Of a stretch of 64,000 bases of DNA, positions 10,740 to 21,425 are shown piece by piece (position 1 is the stretch's first letter; every line of letters begins with the position of its first letter). The stretch is from Sphaerolaimus hirsutus (lineage: Eukaryota; Nematoda; Chromadorea; Monhysterida; Sphaerolaimidae). A program made the translations under genes and the position numbers. The stretch spans positions 24,255,832-24,319,831 of the forward strand of contig OZ038458.1 in assembly GCA_964036195.1 (NCBI GenBank), in the 5' to 3' direction. The notes beneath the pieces are model-generated. The model worked only from the letters and a program-made list of their open reading frames with translations. It made no database searches and was not told where the DNA came from.

Positions 10740-11415
10740 GGATGTTTGTGTGGCTGAGCACCGGTTTTCATATTTTGCTTTTTAATGAGATTGTAGGGTA
10801 TCTGGGGCTGGAGAGTGGGCTGAAAAGTAAATGATTTTTATTTTTATTTTTAGGGTGATTGACCAATTTATTTTATAAAATATTTTAAAGAGATTTCAAA
10901 TTATATTCACTTGACAAATTTGATGACATTTTACATGAACTTGTTGTATATTGTAGGGTTTACTGTGGTGTAGCGATTGAATTTGTAGTGTTCCTCTGTG
11001 GTACATAAATACTTTTTACCACACAGCTAATTATATTTAATCACACATTGAACTGAACAAATTTCACAAATCACAACGACATTTTACAGGGTGCGGTGAA
11101 CTTGAAACCACCGAGGAAAGTTATTTCTCCAGTTGTAAAATTTCGACAAAAGGAACATTCCCCTGATCAAGTAAATAATACCAATAACATCAACTAATCA
11201 AGTTCATAATCCACCAACGAAATGTTTAACTGACATTTTACAACGAAATCATTAATTGAAAATACCTACCTAATTGAAAATATCCATAACCTGACCACAA
11301 CAATGTTTTCAGACAGCAGAATTAATTAAATTGAACATGTGGCCTTTGGATCAGGTGACGATTCCACAAGTTAAAAGTGGTCAACACGTGGTTAAGTCCA
11401 CTTTTCAGAATATTA
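10740..11415. other. No gene or clear repeat seen
   Basis: AT-rich sequence upstream of the gene A start exon. It could hold the promoter or 5' UTR of gene A, but nothing specific can be read. Confidence 0.3.
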
Positions 11416-11831
11416 GACCCCGTTTACATGGATTTTTTGTGACGACTCGACAAAAATAAAACGTTCAATAAGTTGAGTAAAAATGTTCCATATTTATGAG
11501 AAAAAGTGTTCAATTATATATCTTACCTAGGCGAATATGCATGTCAAATTGCACAATCGTGCTTGTAGCTCATGAGTTAAAGGCGTTTGAAAACTTTTGC
11601 AGTTGTCGGACAGTTGTCGGACTGTCTCCGACAGCCAGCGACAATAGCAAACTTTTTTCGAACATTATAAATCTTGAGCTACAAGCACGAGTCTGCAATT
11701 TGGCCTGCATATTCGCTTAGGTAGAAGGTATACTTGACCACTTTTTCTAATGAATATGGAACCTTTTTACTCAACTTATTGAACGTTTTGTTGTTGTCGA
11801 GTCGTCACAAAAAATCCGTGTAAACGGGGTC
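11416..11831. mobile_element. GTTTACAYGGATTTTTTGTGACGAC element (PIF/Harbinger-like)
   Basis: Ends GACCCCGTTTACATGGATT and AATCCGTGTAAACGGGGTC, with TA directly outside each end. The inner part is also palindromic (TGCTTGTAGCTCA facing TGAGCTACAAGCA). Related to 34672-35090 and 36388-45633, which have clear TTA flanks. Confidence 0.7.
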
Positions 11832-11937
11832 TAATCGTATTTAATTTATGAAACAGTCAAACGAAACGCGCACGTTACCCTTGGTGAGCGCCACTTCAGA
11901 CACTTTTCAAAATATTGGCACGGGGCCAAAAAATATA

Positions 11938-12739
11938 CCGTATTTCTTCTAATATAAGGGCGAGTGACCGGTAGAAAGACGTCTCCAATAGAAGGTACAC
12001 TTTTTGGCTTTAGTCGGGCCACGAAATAAATACCGAGAAGAATGATCTCCAACAGAAGGGTCAAAAACTGCTGGAATTTTGCCAAATCCATAAAAAATGA
12101 AAAAGTCGGCAGACTCTGTTAGGTATTTAGGTACATGCTTTGTTCTGTCGATACGGTTTTATTTTAAGATCAAATTTAGAATGAACTCTATGACTTTTCA
12201 TTCTATGAATGTTATACTTTGAAACACCATGGCAGATAATGGAGAAAATATGGCTGTAAAATGGCGTAAAAATAGCAGGGTGTCTCCAATAGAAGGGTGG
12301 GTGACAAAAAATTCCATTACCGTATTTCTCCGTTTATAACACCCAGGTGTTATACAAAATTGGAGCTATTTTCAGCGATTTTTTTAAAAACTTGTAAAAC
12401 ACCCGGGTGTTAGGTCAAGGGGGTGTTCTACATGGTAACTTCATAAACATAGTAACTAACGTTAAAATGGTAAAAATTGCACTTAAAAACACTGTATTTA
12501 TGACGTTTTACATTGAGATGGTAACAATAGCTTTTATTTAACATTATATCTATGACTTTGTGTAAAAAGTGATGGAAAAGGGAGAGAAAAATGGCACATT
12601 CATTTGAATTTGTCCAATTCGAGCTTATTTTTTTCGAAACCTAGCATAGCACCCCCCGGGGTGCTATAAAACTGTGTAACACCCCGGGTGTTATGCACGG
12701 GGGGTCCTATAAACGGAGAAATACGGTAGAGAAATACGG
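11938..12739. mobile_element. CCGTATTTCTTCT element hosting a nested relative
   Basis: Left end CCGTATTTCTTCTAATATAAG after TA; right end AGAGAAATACGG. The arrays read GTCTCCAATAGAAGGGT. Another member (12320-12726) is inserted near the right end. Confidence 0.6.
12320..12726. mobile_element. CCGTATTTCTCCG TA element, ACACCCGGGTGT phrase
   Basis: 407 bp. Ends CCGTATTTCTCCGTTTATA and TATAAACGGAGAAATACGG, flanked by TA. The arrays are GTTATAACACCCGGGTGTTA-like. A distinct phrase type with the same outer terminus as the other CCGTATT elements. Confidence 0.8.
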
Positions 12740-13104
12740 AAATCGATTAATAACTAATTCACTTTAAAGAACTCACAAAAAGACTTAATGCTTATCACTT
12801 TACTTATCACATCACTTTTCTTGTTTATGGTTTACTTGCGAAATCTCCCCTGGCCCTGATGGCATTTTGATGAAAAAATGATAAGATGAAAAGTTCATGA
12901 ATCAATTTTGTGATGAATAATAACAAAGCGCGCAAATGTTATTCTGCCAGTACTCAATTTTCCGGTTGAGATGACAGAAATTCCATTAGAAGGCGAACAA
13001 AAAAATGTGAACCGTCTTTGAACGTGACAGCTAATTGGAATTTTTTTTCGAATCGTACATATTTTTTCGAAATACGCTTGTCTACAGAATTGAAACGATT
13101 CAAT
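12740..13104. other. No gene or named repeat seen
   Basis: AT-rich sequence without coding potential that I can support. Confidence 0.3.
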
Positions 13105-13360
13105 GGCCTTACAAACACTAGTTTTCACTGTGACTTCTGTGAAAACTGAAATGGCGAAATGGCGACATTCAGCCTACGCTTATAGTCTGCTATGTGTTTT
13201 AGTTTTAAAATTTTAAAAATTTTAACTTTCACTAATTACACACATTAAAATTAACTTTCACATTAAAATTAAATTTATTCATTCACCACTGTTGAATAAT
13301 CTGCATTTGAAAAAATTCAGTTTTCCCACCACGTCACGGTGAAAACTAGTGTGTGAAGGC
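13105..13360. mobile_element. CACTAGTTTTCAC MITE
   Basis: Ends ACAAACACTAGTTTTCAC and GTGAAAACTAGTGTGTG are inverted. Same family as 61733-61932 in gene E. Confidence 0.6.
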
Positions 13361-13570
13361 ACAATTACTCTCTATTCAAATTGCAACTATCATTCAAACG
13401 TGTCACTCTCGGAATTTGATTGATTACATGGAAAGTGTATGTACATATACCACGAATCATAATTGATATATTCGGCGGACCGCAAAGTATACGCCCAAAA
13501 TTACTTATGTCTTGGTCGATAACGCGCGAGCACGATACTTAGGTTACGCACTTATACAAAAAGAAAGATA

Positions 13571-13951
13571 ACGCACCTCGAAATACCCCCCCCCCCCTCG
13601 AAATACCCCCGTCTCGAAATACCCCCCTCAAAACGGACACTATGGAATAATCACCCACCCCCTCGAAATACCCCCCCCCCCTAATTGAGTGTACAGAGAA
13701 CATACATGACAAAACTGCGGTATGTGATTCTGGCAATGCAAAACACACGTTAAAAACAATTAATTGTTACGTTAGAACATTTTTCTATGTCTGTATACGT
13801 TACAGACGACGATTTAGCACTGGAATTTCAAAAAATTTCTGGCAAAATAATAAGCCACCCCTTGAAATACCCCGCCCCCTCGTTTACCCCCCCCCTCAAA
13901 ATTCTCACTCTGAAACAATCACCCCCCGGGGGGTATTTAGAGGAAATACGG
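13571..13951. mobile_element. CCGTATTTCC-type element, left end altered
   Basis: Right end GAGGAAATACGG then TA. The left end reads ACGCACCTCGAAATACC where the duplicate at 18812 has CCGTATTTCCTCG. The core matches 18812-19244. Confidence 0.6.
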
Positions 13952-14331
13952 TATGTTTAAATGAAAAAAGGTGGATTTGCGTACAAGCGACGAATGTTTT
14001 TCCTGGAACGTATTTTCTTATTTTACTGGAACGATTTATTAACGATGACGTCATGATGGAGTGTTTCCTTCAGAAACTGCGTAACGGTCCGCCTAGTGTA
14101 GCGTGTTCTAAATATGTGTAATGACTAACGATGGCACAGCTTATGAAGAAAAGTGTTAAATTATTTTTTTATTAACTGTTTTTAAGTGTTTATCTCAAAT
14201 GAGTCAAATTTTCTTCTGAAAACCTTTTCGAATTTTCAAATTGAGCCTCAACTAGATCCAGAATTTCAAACTTTTACGAATCTTGAGAAAAATCTTGACG
14301 CCTTGAAAGGGCTTCAAGCTGTCGCCACTTA

Positions 14332-14783
14332 AGCCGGAATTAGAGCTCAGCGTCGATTCGACGTGAAATGACGACGTGAAATGATGTCGTGAAACTAATT
14401 ACACGAGTGTGGATCATGCTACGGGTCTACAATTTTCTAAGGATAATAAATGAATCAATACCTTAATCGTGTCCAATACTGAGTGTTATCAGCCACAACT
14501 AGAGCGAATTGCAAGCAATAGTCTGACGTGAAATGTCAAGTTGTTCCCTGACGTAAAATGATGACGTGGAATGATAAAAATTGAATTTTTCAATTCGCTC
14601 TAGTTGTGGCTGATAACACTCAGTATTGGACACGATTAAGGTATTGATTCATATATTATCCTTAGAAAATTGTAGACCCGTAGCATGATCCACACTCGTG
14701 TAATTAATTTCACGACATCATTTCACGTCATCATTTCACGTCATCATTTCACGTCGAATCGATGCTGAGCTCTAATTCCGGCT
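14332..14783. mobile_element. AGCCGGAATTAGAGC palindromic element, TTA flanks
   Basis: The arms (about 185 bp) are near-perfect inverted copies. Ends AGCCGGAATTAGAGCTCAG and its complement, flanked by TTA on both sides. An internal GACGTGAAATGA phrase repeats. No coding capacity. Its duplicate is at 19622-20060. Confidence 0.8.
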
Positions 14784-15206
14784 TTAGGATCGCATAGCCT
14801 CTGGAAAAAGTGTTGTCATTTTCAAGTGTCTTTTTCCAAAACGACTTTTCGAATTTCGAATTTTTATTTGAAAATAGTTATCCAATTTTCAATATTTAGT
14901 TTTCGGATTTTCGAATTCTTTCGATTACTTTTCGTGTTTTTTTTTGCCCCAATTTACCGTATTGCAGTCTATAGTATTGCCGTATAGTACCTTATATTAG
15001 AGGGTACCTTCAATTATTTCCACCATGTTTGGCGACATACCCAGGGGGTTTATTTTTTTCGAGTGCAAATATTGATGGGGGTATTTCGAGCGAGGGGTTT
15101 ATTTTTTCGCCAGGAATTTTCGTAAAGTATCATGTAAAGAATAAGTATTTACATACCCATAACTGGTAATAAACATGACTAAATGGAATATAATATTGAG
15201 GACCTA

Positions 15207-15671
15207 CCGTATTACCTCTAATATAAGGTATACCTTATATTGTTTTCGTCATTTTTTTCGAGCCAAAAGTTACGCCTTATATTAGAGGGTACCTTATATT
15301 AGAGGGTACCTTCAATTATTTTCACCAGATTTTAAAGAAATTTTACCAACAGTGAACAACGATACAATTCATTTTTTCAAATTGGAATGTAGAAATAGGT
15401 GGTACAGTATCACTACAAAATGGCAGAAGTCGACGAAGTGTTATCGCAGTGCCCTTCGGCACCGTTTTCATCATTTTCCACCATGTTTGGCGACCGTTTT
15501 TATGATTTTGCGCGTTTTGGCACGCAGCCAGCTGTGCCTAATATTAGAGGTATGCCTTATATTAGAGGGTACCTTATATTTATTTCGACGTGTTCAAAAT
15601 AGCCAAAAGTTATACCTTATATTAGAGGGTACCTTATATTAGAGGGATGCCTTATATTGGAGGTAATACGG
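15207..15671. mobile_element. CCGTATTACCTCT TA element, TATATTAGAGGGTACC phrase
   Basis: 465 bp. Ends CCGTATTACCTCTAATATAAG and GGAGGTAATACGG, flanked by TA. Arrays of CCTTATATTAGAGGGTA. A fragment of the same type lies at 14985-15010. Confidence 0.8.
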
Positions 15672-15732
15672 TATCATCGTACGGCTGTTTGGCTGAAAAA
15701 ACGGTGTATCCCTTGGGATTTTATTGATGTAG

Positions 15733-16091
15733 TGGTTGATTGAACTTTAATGGCAAAAGTTAAATCGACTACTGCGACGAATTGATTTTTCTACAAACGA
15801 ATTGTAGAAGAAAAGTTTTTTGGCGCTGGCGCTATTGGCGCTTGGCGCCATCACTCTCTGGCGCCATTGGCGCTTGGCGCTGAGGTTCAGAAAAGCGCCA
15901 TGGCGCTTTTCTGGACCTCAGCGCCGAGCGCCAATGGCGCCAGAGGGTAATGGCGCCAAGCGCCAATAGCGCCAGCGCCAAAAATTTTTTCTTCAATTCG
16001 TTTTTAGAGTTATGAATACATAACAGTGACGTACTGCTGATGTCGATATCGTCTACCTATTCAACTTTGGCCATTTAAGCTCAATCAACCA
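15733..16091. repeat. 359-bp near-perfect palindrome with a GGCGCC core
   Basis: Outer arms TGGTTGATTGA and TCAATCAACCA. The inner arms (about 15815-15985) alternate GGCGCTTGGCGCC units symmetrically about AAGCGCCATGGCGCTT. It could extrude as a cruciform or fold as a hairpin. Probably a MITE; the target duplication is unclear. Confidence 0.65.
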
Positions 16092-16464
16092 TGTAAGGGG
16101 GAAGGGAAATTCTGTAAGGGGATTCAGTGATTAGAAAAAATCCATTTTCTTGAAATCAATTATCTTTTGTGTCTTAATCACCAATGTTTATCAGTTGAGA
16201 CTTAAAATGGATAAAGGTGGATACACTACCAGTACATTTTTGTGAGAACTAAGGTATTTAAACAAATATGAGGACCTTTGAAAAGAGCACCATTTTACAC
16301 CTTTGATTGAATTCGATGCAAATAAAATTGTCTCCTTATTTTAATCAATCTTTTATAAATAATGTAAAATTGTAAAATAATAAATCACCTCTTACAGCAC
16401 TCTTACATCAATCAAAATTTATTCAGTTGCCCTCAACGTATCATCGCTATTTTTATAATCAAGG

Positions 16465-16686
16465 ATGGCGCTTTTTTGGCGCCATTAATAATGCCGGCGC
16501 CAGGCGCCAATAGCGCCACCAGAAAATGGCGCCAAGCGCCAAAAGCGCCATGACGCTTTCTCAGATCCCGGCGCCAAGCGCCAATGGCGCCAGAGTGTTT
16601 TAGCGCCAAGCGCCAAAAGCGCCATGGCGCTTTTTGCTTTGGCGCTAGCGCCACGCGCCAGCGCCATGGTGCTTTTCCATCACTAG
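16465..16686. repeat. GGCGCC hairpin repeat
   Basis: Dense GGCGCCAAGCGCC units in both orientations, ending TTTTCCATCACTA. Sits directly left of duplication copy B. Confidence 0.6.
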
Positions 16687-16740
16687 TCACGAATCATAAT
16701 TGATATACTCGGCGGACCGCAAAGTATACGCCCAAAATTA

Positions 16741-17865
16741 AACACCTTCCCGGTCACGTCCGGCACCCATTTTTTTATTTTACTTCTTACATCCTATCCC
16801 CAGTTCTAGGGCACCCCAAAGGCTGAAACTTGGGGGAGATATTGGCGCAACCCCCCTCTACTTCGCATGAATTTGGGGGGTCGCGGCGACCCCTCTCAGG
16901 GTGGGTCGCCCTAAGTGCAAAATTTTTTGTGGCTTTTTTGGTGTCCCACAGCAGGTCCGGCACCCGCTGATTTCTGAGCTGTGGGAGGGGTATAAATCTA
17001 AAATTTTGGGGATGTGTTACCAACACCACTCCCCTACTATACACTATTCAATAATGTGAGATTATTGTGAAAAATTTCTCAAAAATTCGCTTATTCTCTA
17101 AAAACACCACTCCCCAATAGATGGATGACAAAAAATTCACTTTTTGGAACTTTTTTATTAGACACTTGAAGAGCTGGTTTAGGATACTGTAAAGGGAATG
17201 GTTTGATGTTTAAAGTTATGTAAAGAACCATACCTCTAAAATGCCTGCATTGCAAAATTTACTTGGGGGGAATTTCAAAGTGTAAATTTTGTAAATTTTT
17301 GTTCCTGCGATGATCTCATTATGATGTCATAAAATTCAACCTAATTAAATTTCGCAATGCAGGCATTTTAGAGGTATGGTTCTTTACATAACTTGAAACA
17401 TTAAACCCTTCCCTTAAAGTATCCTAAACCAGCTCTTCAAGTGTCTAATGAAAAAGTTCCAAAAAGTGACTTTTTTGCCATGTATCTATTGGAGAGTTGT
17501 GTTTTTTTAGAGAATAAGAGAATTTTTTAGAACTTTTTCACATTTATCTCACATTATTGATTAGTGTATAGTAGGGGAGTGGTGTTGGTAACACATCCCA
17601 AAAATTTTAGATTTATACCCCTCCCACAGCTCAGAAATCAGCGGCTGCCGGACCTGCTGTGGGACACCAAAAAAGCCACAAAAAAATTTGCACATTGGGC
17701 GACGCACCCAGAGAGGGTCGCCGCGACCCCCAAAATTCATGCGAAGTAGAGGGGGGTTGCACCGATACCTACCCCAAGTTTCAGCTTCTGGCGCGCCGTA
17801 GAACTGGAGATAGGGTGTCACAAGTAAGATCAAAAATAGGGTGCCGGACGTGACCGGGAAGGTGG
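16741..17865. mobile_element. Foldback element AACACCTTCCCGG, TTA duplication
   Basis: 1125 bp made almost wholly of two ~530-bp inverted arms ending CACCTTCCCGGTCACGTCC. TTA is duplicated (16738-16740 and 17866-17868); copy A has a single TTA at the empty site. Another copy is at 38296-39954. TTA duplications are typical of PIF/Harbinger elements. Confidence 0.85.
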
Positions 17866-17919
17866 TTACTTATGTCTTGGTCGATAACGCGCGAGCACGA
17901 TACTTAGGTTACGCACTTA

Positions 17920-18793
17920 CCGTATTACCTCGAAATACCCCCAGGGAGTTTATTATTTCGCCAGCAAAATTTGAAGGGGGGGATAATTCGAGGGGGGGGG
18001 GTTATTCGAGGGGGGGTCTATTATTTGGCCAGAAATTTCGGAAATTCCCCATACGCAGACGTAGAAAAATCGAACAATCACAAAGATTTACCGTATTTCC
18101 TCGAAATACCCCCCGGGGGTGATTGTTTCATAGTGGTCCGAGAGGGGGGGGGGTTAAACGAGGGGGGGGGGGTATTTCCAGGGGGGGGTTATTGTTTCAC
18201 AAGAAAATTTTTGAAAACCAAGTACGAAATTGTCGTCTGAAACGTACGCAGACGTCGAAAAATGCAACAAAAACCGCCATTTATAAGGTTCTGTAGACTA
18301 ATATTAGTATGTAGATGGTATGTACACTGTTCTAACGTGACACCGACATTGTTTTAACGTGTGTTCTGCAGTACACAGAACACAAACTACAGTTATTGTC
18401 ATGTACGTTCCCTTTACACTCAATTTGGGGGGGGGGTATTTCGAGGGGGGGGGGGTGATTGTTTCATAGTGGTCTCGAGAGGGGGGGGGGTCAAACGAGG
18501 GGGGGGGGGTGTTTCAAGGGGGGGGGGGTATTTCGAGGAAATACGGTATATGTGTTTATAGACATATATTACTGTATATACACAAAAACCCTTCCCTAAC
18601 GTCACTTAATCATCAGTTTAAACGTGTGTTCTGCATAGTACAGATCACAAACTGCGGTATTTGTCATGTACGTTCACGTTACACTCAATTTTAGGGGGGG
18701 TATTTCGAGGGGGGGTTTATTATTTCCTCAGCCGAAATTTAGGGGGGTATTTCAAGGGGTTAATTCAAGGGGGGATAATTCGAGGTAATACGG
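17920..18793. mobile_element. CCGTATTACC TA element, inserted after duplication
   Basis: Ends CCGTATTACCTCG and GAGGTAATACGG, flanked by TA (17918-17919 and 18794-18795). Copy A at about 13554 reads through as CACTTATACAAA, so TA is the duplicated target. A CCGTATTTCC relative (18091-18546) is nested within it. Confidence 0.9.
18091..18546. mobile_element. CCGTATTTCC TA element nested in 17920-18793
   Basis: 456 bp. Ends CCGTATTTCCTCG and GAGGAAATACGG, flanked by TA. GGGGTATTTCGAGG arrays at both ends. Confidence 0.85.
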
Positions 18794-18811
18794 TATACAA
18801 AAAGAAAGATA

Positions 18812-19244
18812 CCGTATTTCCTCGAAATACCCCCGTCGAAATACCCCGGTCTCGAAATACCCCCCTCAAAATGGACACTATGAAATAATTACCCACCCCC
18901 TCGAAATACCCCCCCCCCTAATTGAGTGTACAGAGAACGTACATGACAAAACTGCGGTATGTGATTCTGGCAATGAAAACACACGTTAAAAACAATGAAT
19001 TGTTACGTTAGAACAGTGTTACACATAATATACCTAAGTCAATAGACTCTTATATATAGCAGTTATTGTTGCATTTTTCTACGTCTGCATACTTTACAGA
19101 CGACAATTTAGTACTGGAATTTCAAAAAATTTCTGGCGAAATAATAATCCCCCCTCGAAATACCCCGCCACCTCGTTTACCCCCCCCCTCAAAATTCTCA
19201 CTCTGAAACAATCACCCCCCGGGGGGTATTTCGAGGAAATACGG
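18812..19244. mobile_element. CCGTATTTCC TA element in duplication copy B
   Basis: 433 bp, intact ends, flanked by TA. Counterpart of 13571-13951. Confidence 0.8.
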
Positions 19245-19621
19245 TATGTTTAAATGAAAAAAGGTGGATTTGCATACAAGCGACGAATGTTTTTCCTCGA
19301 ACGTATTTTTTTTACTGAAACGATTTTATTAACGATAAAGTCATGATGGAGTGTTTCCTTCAGAAACTGCGTAACGGTCCGCCTAGTGTAGCGTGTTCTA
19401 AATATGTGTAATGACTAACGATGGCAAAGCTTATGAAGAAAAGTGTTAAATTATTTTTTTATTAACTGTTTTTAAGTGTTTATCTCAAATGAGTCAAATT
19501 TTCTTCTGAAAACCTTTTCGAATTTTCAAATTGAGCCTCAACTAAATCCAGAATTTCAAACTTTTACGAATCTTGAGAAAAATCTTGACGCCTTGAAAGG
19601 GCTTCAAGCTGTCGCCACTTA

Positions 19622-20060
19622 AGCCGGAATTAGAGCTCAGCGTTGATTCGACGTGAAATGACGACCTGAAATTAATTACACGAGTGTGGATCATGCTACG
19701 GGTCTACAATTTTCTAAGGATAATAAATGAATCAATACCTTAATCGTGTCCAATACTGAGTGTTATCAGCCACAACTAGAGCGAATTGCAAGCAATAGTC
19801 TGACGTGAAATGTCAAGTTGTTCCCTGACGTAAAATGATGACGTGGAATGATAAAAATTGAATTTTTCAATTCGCTCTAGTTGTGGCTGATAACACTCAG
19901 TATTGGACACGATTAAGGTATTGATTCATATATTATCCTTAGAAAATTGTAGACCCGTAGCATGATCCACACTCGTGTAATTAATTTCACGACATCATTT
20001 CACGTCATCATTTCACGTCATCATTTCACGTCGAATCGATGCTGAGCTCTAATTCCGGCT
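19622..20060. mobile_element. AGCCGGAATTAGAGC palindromic element, copy B
   Basis: Counterpart of 14332-14783, with TTA flanks and slightly shortened left repeats. Confidence 0.8.
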
Positions 20061-20611
20061 TTAGGATCGCATAGCCTCTGGAAAAAGTGTTGTCATTTTC
20101 AAGTGTCTTTTTCCAAAACGACTTTTCGAATTTCGAATTTTTATTTGAAAATAGTTATCCAATTTTCAATATTTAGTTTTCGGATTTTCGAATTCTTTCG
20201 ATTACTTTTCGTGTTTTTTTTTGCCCCAATTTACCGTATTGCAGTCTCGAATTTTAAATTCTTAGCCATTGTTAGCCGCCACAGTTGTTTTTATCTATTC
20301 TGTTGGCATTATTATTATCTATTGGCAGATATTATATGTGCATTTTATACAAAAAAATAACACGGAAAATTTGAAATTAGATCCAGATTTTTCTGCAAAA
20401 AAAATCGCTTTTATCTGTTTCTTCTGACTAAAAATTCAAAACTAGTATTTAAAAAATTTGTTACTTGTGTTTCCCATCGTTAATAGTGATAAATTCCCTC
20501 GGGGTTTGGTTGATGCAGGCTTACAATTCATCATAAAACTAGTTTGATATGTAGTCATGAAAGTGTCAACTGAATGCTCAACTAGCTATACGAACAATAA
20601 AAAGGTACCTA

Positions 20612-21011
20612 CCGCAAATCCTCGAATAAGACCCCCCTCGAATAACTCCCCCCTTCAATAACTCCCCCCTGTTGGCGGGGTGAGGAAAAAATAACTCCCC
20701 CTTGAATAACTCCCCATCCTGAATAACTCCCCACGTGTATGAAAGAATACAATACAAAATACATAAGAATATTAGCCAACGGCAGCGACAGCAGATAAAT
20801 ACATGATGTGTATGCAGTGTATAAATACACATCTTTTTGTTGTTGTGTACAGTTAAATACCTGAATAACATGAGTTGACAGACTGCAATGATTTGAGTCC
20901 AAGTTTTCTGAGGAAACAATAACCCCCCCCCCCCTCGAATAAGTCCCCTCTCAAAAACATCTGACGAAAAAAAAACTCCCCTGGGCCTGGGGTCTAATTC
21001 GAGGATTTAGG
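20612..21011. mobile_element. CCGCAAATCC element, TCGAATAACTCCCC phrase
   Basis: Left end CCGCAAATCCTCGAATAAG after TA; right end GAGGATTTAGG is degraded. Arrays of CTTGAATAACTCCCC. Related copies: 25038-25442, 45066-45196 and 51812-52080. Confidence 0.65.
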
Positions 21012-21214
21012 ACTTAAAAAAATTTACTGGCCTCTTTACACTCAACTTGAAAAATTTTATTCAAACTTTTTTGTAATAATGCTAAGCTAGACTGTTGATC
21101 TTAACAATACCTGTCAAAAACTTCCGCGGGATTAGACTATAACTTAATCCCGAAATTGATTAAATTGCTCAATGTATACCTATGTCCTATGTGTATACCT
21201 TTCCAAGGTCAGTG

Positions 21215-21425
21215 CTGTAAATGCGCCATTTTTTGGCGCTTGGTATAATTTTGCTGTGGCGCTATTGGCGCGTGGCGCCATGACCATAAAAAGCGCCATG
21301 ACGCCTTTGACCACTGGCGCCATTTACGCCTCGCGCCCACTGTTTGGAAAGTGCCATGGTGCCAAAGTTATGGCGCTTTTTACACCACTACCCCAGGCGC
21401 AGGTGTCTTACGGAATGCTTTTCCC
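21215..21425. repeat. GGCGCC repeat cluster
   Basis: Interleaved GGCGCTTGG and GCGCCATGACG units in both orientations, immediately left of the hAT element at 21426. Confidence 0.5.

Larger units (their letters stand above)
13451..14970 (+). repeat. Direct duplication, copy A (1.52 kb)
   Basis: From CACGAATCATAATTGATAT to ATTGCAGTCT this matches 16688-20247 almost base for base, apart from two large insertions and small changes in the other copy. It contains a CCGTATT element and a palindromic TTA element. Confidence 0.85.
16688..20247 (+). repeat. Direct duplication, copy B with two later insertions
   Basis: Matches 13451-14970 but is 2040 bp longer. Nearly all the excess is the insertions at 16741-17865 (TTA duplication) and 17920-18793 (TA duplication). 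About 36 further bases come from small differences. The two copies therefore record empty and filled sites. Confidence 0.85.

Noticed and set aside
16433-16690. Open frames rich in Ala, Leu, Trp and Arg
   Set aside because: They come from GGCGCC hairpin repeats, which lack stops in several frames.
18361-18600. Gly-rich GGGVFRGGG frames and the complementary Pro-rich frames
   Set aside because: They are translations of GGGGGTATTTCGAGG arrays of the TA elements.
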